64,000 nucleotides of DNA from Pseudomonas sp. dw_358 (GTDB taxonomy: Bacteria; Pseudomonadota; Gammaproteobacteria; Pseudomonadales; Pseudomonadaceae), in contig NZ_JAAVUX010000004.1 of NCBI RefSeq assembly GCF_018449655.1, forward strand, positions 283,591 through 347,590. Reading direction: 5' to 3'. The position numbers and the translations under genes are program-made. Position 1 is the stretch's first letter, and every line of letters begins with the position of its first letter. Under the pieces are notes generated by a model. That model saw only the letters and a list, made by a program, of their open reading frames with translations. It ran no database searches and had not been told where the DNA came from. Below, one piece after another: positions 58,692-64,000 of the stretch.

Positions 58692-59407
58692 AGCCTGAGC
58701 GTGGCGTAGCGCTGTTGCTGGTGTTGTGGTTATTGGCGTTGCTCAGCGTGTTGCTGGCGGCGCTGGCGGCCACGGTGCAACTGCAACTGCACCAGGCGCA
58801 GTGGCTGGGAGGGCAGACTCAGGCGCTGTTGGCGGCCGAGGGCGGTATCGATCAGGCCGTGATTGCGCTGCAGGCCCGTGATCCGGCGGCCCGCTGGGCG
58901 GCTGATGGGCAGCCGCACATCGCGCGTCTGGGTGATGCGGGACTGGTGGTGAGGGTGCGCAGCGAGCGCGGCAAGCTGGACCTCAACTCCGCACCTTTGA
59001 GTGCCGTACGGCGCTTGCTGCAAAGCGCCGGCGCTTCGCCTCAGGCCGCCGAGGCTATTTCCCGGGCGCTTGAGCAACAGCGCAACGGCCCGGCACCCGT
59101 GCGCACCGTGGAAGCGTTGCGCGCGTTGCCCGGCATGAGTTTCGAGCTGTACCGCGCCATGGCACCGCTGGTGACGGTGTGGTCGGGAGAGGCCCAACCG
59201 GACCCCAGCCTGGCGCCCCCGCAGCTGGCTCGAGCATTGGGCTTGCCGGCGGCCCGGGCAGCCAATCCGCAGGCGGGGCAGATATTCACCCTCGACAGCG
59301 AGGCACGCCTGCCTGATGGCGGGCACGCGGAGTTGCGAGTGACCTTGATTTTGACTTCGGCAAAGGAGGGCGCCAGGCCATACCGTGTCCTGCGCTGGCA
59401 AGAATGA
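58688..59407 (+). CDS. gspK: Minor pseudopilin GspK (short)
   Basis: A 239-residue tip pseudopilin. Its leader ERG|VALLLVLWLLALLSVLLAAL lacks Glu5, as is normal for GspK. The helical GspK domain with a helix-hairpin-helix-like LDLNSAPLSAVRRLLQSAG and RTVEALRALPGM follows. It is shorter than the roughly 300 residues usual for GspK, so part of the alpha domain is reduced. Start 58688 overlaps the gspJ stop. Confidence 0.9.
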   Translation: MKPERGVALLLVLWLLALLSVLLAALAATVQLQLHQAQWLGGQTQALLAAEGGIDQAVIALQARDPAARWAADGQPHIARLGDAGLVVRVRSERGKLDLNSAPLSAVRRLLQSAGASPQAAEAISRALEQQRNGPAPVRTVEALRALPGMSFELYRAMAPLVTVWSGEAQPDPSLAPPQLARALGLPAARAANPQAGQIFTLDSEARLPDGGHAELRVTLILTSAKEGARPYRVLRWQE

Positions 59408-60453
59408 TGGCATTATTTTCAAGCGCGCTGCGGCATCTGCAGCAGCTCGCGACCGAATGGAACAACCGCTGGTGGGCCAGTCTCGCCCGGCGCGGGTTGC
59501 AGGCCTGGTTGCTGGAATTGCATGGCCTGCTACCGGTGCGCCTGCGCGACCAGGTGACCTTGGGGCCCAAGATGCAGCGGCTGGCCTGGCCCTTGACCGC
59601 AGCGGCGGACCCGACGCGGCCGGCCGTGTTGTTGCTGGCGCCCCATGAGGTGCTGGTGCAGCACATCGCGTTGCCCACCACGGCCACCCGGGACCTGCTG
59701 CGTGTGCTGGCGTTCGAGATCGACAAATACACCCCCTTTGCCCCGGAGCAGGTGCATTTCACGGCGACCGTGGTGGGCCAGGCGGCGGGCCGGGCCTCGG
59801 TATTGCTGCTGGCCATCGCTCAGGAACGCCTGGCCGCAATCCTGCAACAGTCGGCGGTTGCTGGCCTGAGTGTGATCGGCCTGCGCGTGCAGGCTCCCCC
59901 GGGACCGATCCTGCCCGGTGACCTGTTGCCCGCTGCGCTGCGCCCGAAAGTGGCGGTGGCGGCGCGTCGCAACCGGATGCTGGCGGGCATTGCGCTGGTG
60001 TTGCTGGTGGCCTTGATGGTGACCACCCTGAACCAGCGCCAAGGGCAGGTGGAGCGCCTGCGCGAGGCGGTCATGAGCCAGCGCGCCGAGGTGGCCGAGC
60101 TGGAAACTTCCCGGCGCGAGTTGCAGGTTACCCGTGATGCCGCCAGCTACCTCAGCCGCCTGAAGTCCCAGCGGCCCACCGTCAGCCTCATGCTGGCCGA
60201 TTTGAGCGCTTGCCTGGGCGACGACACCTGGCTTGAACAGTTACAGGTCCAGGACGGGACAGACCTCTCTCTGACCGGGCAAAGCAAGCATGCCAGTGCC
60301 TTGATCGGCCGAGTCTCGGCGTGCTTCAGCGTGCAGGGGCCGCAATTTCAAGGGGTCATCCAGCCCGACCCGCAGAGCGGCAATGACCGCTTTTCGCTGG
60401 TCGCCCACCTCACACAGGAGAGCCCTGATGCGCCGCGCCCTGACCGTCAATGA
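59404..60453 (+). CDS. gspL: Type II secretion protein GspL (PilN-like C-terminus)
   Basis: A 349-residue bitopic protein. The actin-like cytoplasmic part is about residues 20-185 (with VLVQHIALPTTATRDLLRVLAFEIDKYTPF), the membrane helix is about 198-215 (MLAGIALVLLVALMVTTL), and a PilN-like coiled coil and ferredoxin-like periplasmic part follow. It links the ATPase to GspM. ATG 59404 overlaps gspK; a second ATG is at 59407. Confidence 0.88.
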   Translation: MMALFSSALRHLQQLATEWNNRWWASLARRGLQAWLLELHGLLPVRLRDQVTLGPKMQRLAWPLTAAADPTRPAVLLLAPHEVLVQHIALPTTATRDLLRVLAFEIDKYTPFAPEQVHFTATVVGQAAGRASVLLLAIAQERLAAILQQSAVAGLSVIGLRVQAPPGPILPGDLLPAALRPKVAVAARRNRMLAGIALVLLVALMVTTLNQRQGQVERLREAVMSQRAEVAELETSRRELQVTRDAASYLSRLKSQRPTVSLMLADLSACLGDDTWLEQLQVQDGTDLSLTGQSKHASALIGRVSACFSVQGPQFQGVIQPDPQSGNDRFSLVAHLTQESPDAPRPDRQ

Positions 60454-61033
60454 ACGTCGCATCGCAGCGCTGGCCCTGCTGGCGTTGCTATTGTGGACAG
60501 GCTGGTACGTGCTGATCGACAGTTGGTTCGCCACGCCCATGGCGGCACTGGATGAGCAGGCGCAGCTGCTGCAAAGCCAGCACCAGCGCTATGCCCGCGT
60601 GCTGGAACAGGGGCCGGCGCTGCGTGCGTCACTCGATCAGGCCCGTCAGGACCCGGACAGCCGCGCCAGCCTGCTGGCCGGCGAAGACGCCAACGCGGCG
60701 GCCGCGCAGTTGATGCAATACGCTGTCGACAGGGTCAAGGCCCAGGCCCTGGTCGGGCCGGGCTGCGTCGTGACGCAGCGCATGCCCATGGTGCCCGAGC
60801 AAGACGCGACGGTACCGTATCGGCAGGTCAAGGTGAGCCTGACGCTGGAATGCGCCACTGAGCCTTTGATGCGCCTGTTGCATGATTTCGAGTATTCGCA
60901 GCCCACGCTGTTTGTCGAGGATTTGAGTGTTCATCGCCCCACCACGGCGGCGTCCTCCGGCGGCCCCGGTCGACTCAAGGTGCAACTGTTGCTGCGCGGT
61001 TACCTCGCGGCCGCCAGGGAGCCCCAGGCATGA
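60428..61033 (+). CDS. gspM: Type II secretion protein GspM
   Basis: A 201-residue protein with an N-terminal membrane helix (about residues 15-33, ALALLALLLWTGWYVLI), a coiled coil and a periplasmic ferredoxin-like domain. It pairs with GspL in the inner-membrane platform. ATG 60428 has AGGAG upstream and lies within the gspL end. Confidence 0.87.
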   Translation: MRRALTVNERRIAALALLALLLWTGWYVLIDSWFATPMAALDEQAQLLQSQHQRYARVLEQGPALRASLDQARQDPDSRASLLAGEDANAAAAQLMQYAVDRVKAQALVGPGCVVTQRMPMVPEQDATVPYRQVKVSLTLECATEPLMRLLHDFEYSQPTLFVEDLSVHRPTTAASSGGPGRLKVQLLLRGYLAAAREPQA

Positions 61034-61542
61034 AGCCGCTGACCGCTACCCTCTGGCTGCTGATTACCGCCCTGGTGGCAGCCCTCGCCTGGTGCGCCTT
61101 GGCCAACCCGCGCGCGCTGGTCTGGCTGCCGGTAGCCGCACTGCCCAAGGTCAATAACCCCGCACCCGTGGCGCTGGCAGTCGCCGATCTGTCCAGCGAA
61201 GAGCGGGCGGTGGCCTGGCAACAGCCCCTGTTCAGCCCGGATCGCCAGCCTGACCTGGCCCGTGCCAGCGCTGCCAGCACTTCCCTGGACGGCCTGGCGC
61301 TGGGCGGCGTGATGCTCCACGGCAAGGAGCAATGGGCATTGCTGCGCCAGCGTGACAAGCGCGCACTCAAGCTCCAGCCGGGCGACCGCCTGGACAACGG
61401 CTGGACGGTGCAACAGCTGACCGCCACCAGCGTCACTTTCCAGCGTCAGGGACAGACGCAAACCCTGAACCTGCCCGTACCGCGCCTGCCGGCGCCCGCT
61501 GCAGCCCCTGTTTTGCCACCTTCACACGTAGTCACACCATGA
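61030..61542 (+). CDS. Short GspC/GspN-like component
   Basis: A 170-residue protein with one N-terminal helix (about residues 4-25), a spacer and a small beta domain (SLDGLALGGVMLHGKEQWALLRQRDKRALKLQPGDRL...GWTVQQL) of the GspC homology-region type. It then ends in a Pro/Ala tail. No PDZ or coiled-coil domain follows. It should bridge the platform to the secretin N0 domain. Annotators call such proteins GspN or GspC; the position before gspD supports this. Confidence 0.8.
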   Translation: MKPLTATLWLLITALVAALAWCALANPRALVWLPVAALPKVNNPAPVALAVADLSSEERAVAWQQPLFSPDRQPDLARASAASTSLDGLALGGVMLHGKEQWALLRQRDKRALKLQPGDRLDNGWTVQQLTATSVTFQRQGQTQTLNLPVPRLPAPAAAPVLPPSHVVTP

Positions 61543-63779
61543 CCTTTCACTACGCTTCAACCCGGTTTTCCACGCAACTGCGTAGCCCACTGCTGAGCCT
61601 GGCTGTGGCCATTTCCCTGAGTGGCTGTGCCTGGCAGCAGGACACCCACAACGAACCGGCCTTGATCAACGAGGCCATGAACGGCACAGGCGCGCAGCGG
61701 CCGGCGACCCCGCAACCGGGCAGCGAGCCTGCTGTTGCGCGCGCGGTGACGGCACCGGCCCAGCGGCAGATCATTGTCGGCACCCAGCGCTTCATTCATC
61801 CGCAGCCACCGATCAAGGTGGCCGGTACAGATCTCCCGGGCGACGTGGTCTTCAACTTTACCGACCAGCCCATCGAGGCCGTCATCAACACGGTCATGGG
61901 CGACCTGCTGCACGCCAACTACAGCATCACCCCCGAGGTCAAAGGCAACGTCAGCTTTTCCACCTCAAAGCCTGTGAACAAACAGCAAGCGCTGTCCATT
62001 CTGGAAACGCTGCTGTCCTGGACCAACAACGCCATGATCCGCCAGGGCGACCGCTACATCATCCTGCCCGCCGCCCAGGCAGTGGCCGGCAAACTGGTAC
62101 CGGAAATGCCCGTGGCGCAACCGTCCGCGGGTCTTTCCGCACGGCTTTACCCGCTGCGCTACATCGGTGCGACAGAGATGCAGAAGCTGCTCAAACCCTT
62201 CGTGCGCGAGAATGCTTTCCTGTTGGTGGACCCGGCGCGCAATGTGCTGAGCCTGGCCGGTACCGCCGACGAGTTGGCCAACTACCAGGACACCATCGAC
62301 ACCTTCGACGTCGATTGGCTCAAGGGCATGTCCATCGGCGTGTATGCCTTGCAGCACGCCTCGGTGGGCGAACTGATGCCGCAACTGCAGAAAGTTTTCG
62401 GCCCCGACAACGGCATGCCGCTGGGGAGCATGGTCAAGTTTTTGCCTAATGAGCGAACCAACTCCATCGTCGCCATCTCTGCTCAGCCTGCGTACTTGCA
62501 GGAAGTGGGGGACTGGATCAAGACCATCGACGAGGGCGGCGGCAACGAGCCACAGATGTACGTCTACGATGTGCGCAACATGAAGGCCTCGGACCTGGCC
62601 AAGTACCTGCGCCAGATCTACGGCACAGGGGCGATCAAGGAAGACACCGCCGCCAAGGTAGCGCCCGGCCTGCGCACGGCGACGCTGTCTTCGCTCACTA
62701 GTACCGGCAGCAGCACTTCGGGCAGCACCGCTACCGGTGGCCTTGCCACCCATTCCGGCACCGACACGCAAAGCACTGATCAAAGTGACAGTGACGACAG
62801 TGACGAAAGCGCGGACGAAACACAAAACGACGACTCCAGCAGCGCACAGGAGACCCAGGGCAGTCAGAAAAGTCTTGAAGAAAGCGTGCGCATCACCGCG
62901 CAGAAAAGCACCAACCAACTGCTGGTGCGCACCCGTCCTGCGCAATGGAAAGAGATCGAATCGGCCATCAAACGCATGGACAACCTGCCGCTGCAGGTGC
63001 AGATCGAAACGCGCATTCTTGAAGTGAAATTGTCTGGCGATCTGGACTTGGGGGTGCAATGGTACTTGGGCAAACTGGCGGGTAACTCGACCAGCACCAC
63101 AGTGGCCAACAGCACGGGTAGTCAAGGTGCGCTGGGCAGTGGGGGGGCTAGCCTGGGCAGTACCGATGCGTTGTTCTACTCCTTCGTCAGCAGCCACTTG
63201 CAGGTGGCCTTGCATGCCTTGGAAACCAACGGACGCACTCAGGTGCTGTCGGCACCGTCGCTGGTGGTGATGAACAATCAGGCAGCGCAGATCCAGGTCG
63301 GCGACAACATCCCCATCACCCAGACTACGGTCAACACGACCAGTTCTGCCACCACGTTGAGCAGCGTCGAGTACGTGCAGACCGGGGTGATCCTGGACGT
63401 GACCCCAAGGATCAATCCGGGGGGCCTGGTGTACATGGACATAAAACAGCAGGTCAGCGATGCCGACACCAGTAGCGTGACCACGACGCAGCCCAACCCC
63501 AGCATCTCGACGCGCTCGGTGTCCACGCAGGTTGCCGTGCAGAGCGGACAGACCGTGCTGCTTGGCGGGTTGATCAAACAGGACAATGCCGAATCAACCT
63601 CCAGCGTGCCGGGCCTGTCGAGGATCCCCGGGCTGCGTTGGTTGTTTGGGTCCACTTCCAAAAGCCGTGACCGCACCGAACTGATTGTGTTGATCACGCC
63701 CCGTGTGGTGACCAGCGCCAGCCAGGCGCGGCAGGTGACGGATGATTATCGTCAGCAGATGCAGTTGTTGAAGCCTTGA
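61539..63779 (+). CDS. gspD: Type II secretion secretin GspD, lipoprotein form
   Basis: A 746-residue outer-membrane secretin. The signal peptide ends in a lipobox LSGC with Cys30 followed by Ala-Trp, so it should be lipidated and may target itself like HxcQ. N0-N3 domains (about residues 105-450) precede the secretin core (VPGLSRIPGLRWLFGS, RTELIVLITPRVV). Between about residues 383 and 447 a Ser/Thr-rich then Asp/Glu-rich insert occurs (STSGSTATGG..., DSDDSDESADETQ). Last gene of the operon. No separate pilotin gene is present. Confidence 0.96.
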   Translation: MTFHYASTRFSTQLRSPLLSLAVAISLSGCAWQQDTHNEPALINEAMNGTGAQRPATPQPGSEPAVARAVTAPAQRQIIVGTQRFIHPQPPIKVAGTDLPGDVVFNFTDQPIEAVINTVMGDLLHANYSITPEVKGNVSFSTSKPVNKQQALSILETLLSWTNNAMIRQGDRYIILPAAQAVAGKLVPEMPVAQPSAGLSARLYPLRYIGATEMQKLLKPFVRENAFLLVDPARNVLSLAGTADELANYQDTIDTFDVDWLKGMSIGVYALQHASVGELMPQLQKVFGPDNGMPLGSMVKFLPNERTNSIVAISAQPAYLQEVGDWIKTIDEGGGNEPQMYVYDVRNMKASDLAKYLRQIYGTGAIKEDTAAKVAPGLRTATLSSLTSTGSSTSGSTATGGLATHSGTDTQSTDQSDSDDSDESADETQNDDSSSAQETQGSQKSLEESVRITAQKSTNQLLVRTRPAQWKEIESAIKRMDNLPLQVQIETRILEVKLSGDLDLGVQWYLGKLAGNSTSTTVANSTGSQGALGSGGASLGSTDALFYSFVSSHLQVALHALETNGRTQVLSAPSLVVMNNQAAQIQVGDNIPITQTTVNTTSSATTLSSVEYVQTGVILDVTPRINPGGLVYMDIKQQVSDADTSSVTTTQPNPSISTRSVSTQVAVQSGQTVLLGGLIKQDNAESTSSVPGLSRIPGLRWLFGSTSKSRDRTELIVLITPRVVTSASQARQVTDDYRQQMQLLKP

Positions 63780-64000
63780 CCGGAAGGCTTGCTCACCGTG
63801 CCGAAAAGGTGAGTCTGCATCAACACGTAAAACGGATTAGCTCACTTGAATTCGGGTCGCCATGACGATCTCAGAGTTGCTACTGAAATCCGCGGGCTTA
63901 TCCGGCATCTCCAGGGTGGCCGAAGGCCCCTTTCGCTTTTACAGCGACTCCCTTTTGGAAAGACCCAAAAGGAAGCAAAAAGTCTCCGCACCCGCATTGG
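63780..64000. other. Region after gspD, with possible dispersed Pseudomonas repeat
   Basis: CTCACC (63792-63797) and GGTGAG (63808-63813) form a weak hairpin after gspD. From about 63918 the text CCCCTTTCGCTTTTACAGCG then CCCTTTTGGAAAGACCCAAA resembles a motif I recall recurring in Pseudomonas genomes. An ATG at 63863 opens a frame that leaves the window; its coding status is unclear. Confidence 0.35.

Overview
The window is chromosomal DNA of a fluorescent-group Pseudomonas (gammaproteobacterium). The gene order topA, sulA-lexA, psrA-nagZ, mfd, gapB and sthA, followed by lolCDE, is the conserved Pseudomonas backbone. Codon use is uniformly GC-rich outside a short scrambled patch at 28.9-31.4 kb. 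No rRNA, tRNA or CRISPR array was seen.

Region 1 (1-28.9 kb) is core genome. It holds: the 3' part of topA; two small conserved genes; the SOS pair lexA-sulA, divergent from the fatty-acid-responsive regulator gene psrA, with two LexA boxes and two PsrA operators visible; nagZ; an SNF2-family ATPase gene abutting mfd; the long form of GAPDH (gapB); a citrate-type MFS carrier; soluble transhydrogenase sthA; a glycerophosphodiesterase; two PilZ proteins; the lipoprotein-release ABC complex lolCDE; queF; DUF4404; a degenerate HAD protein next to mlaA; the rssB-rssC RpoS-turnover pair; transaldolase; and dusA.

Region 2 (28.9-31.4 kb) is the debris of an element that entered at the 5' end of dusA. 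It contains a truncated and frameshifted tyrosine integrase behind a striking repeat array, a decayed phage baseplate gene (gpV type), a RHH/ParE toxin-antitoxin pair whose toxin frame lacks a normal start codon, and the C-terminal scrap of a ureohydrolase.

Region 3 (31.4-43 kb) is accessory metabolism: an alpha/beta hydrolase, a Cache-domain chemoreceptor, and a divergent amidase. Next comes a tightly overlapped unit of DeoR regulator, M20 amidohydrolase, two phosphotransferase-fold kinases, a possible 25-codon leader ORF, a DUF3311 membrane subunit and a sodium:solute symporter, with a HAD phosphatase just beyond a terminator. I infer an uncharacterised uptake and catabolic pathway for an amide- or carbamoyl-containing compound with a phosphorylated intermediate.

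Region 4 (43-50.4 kb) begins after a PIN-toxin remnant. It carries a 1741-residue protein combining a transglutaminase-like N-terminus, a DUF4011/SF1 helicase core and a C-terminal restriction-type nuclease domain. A possible ribosome-site-masking RNA fold precedes it. A MATE exporter gene and a TetR gene follow. This protein is the best candidate for an undescribed (possibly antiphage) system here.

Region 5 (50.4-64 kb) holds a secreted GH3 beta-glucosidase with a PA14 insert and a small secreted partner. A divergent eleven-gene type II secretion operon (gspEFGHIJKLM, a short GspC/N, gspD) has a lipidated secretin, which suggests an Hxc-like second secretion system.
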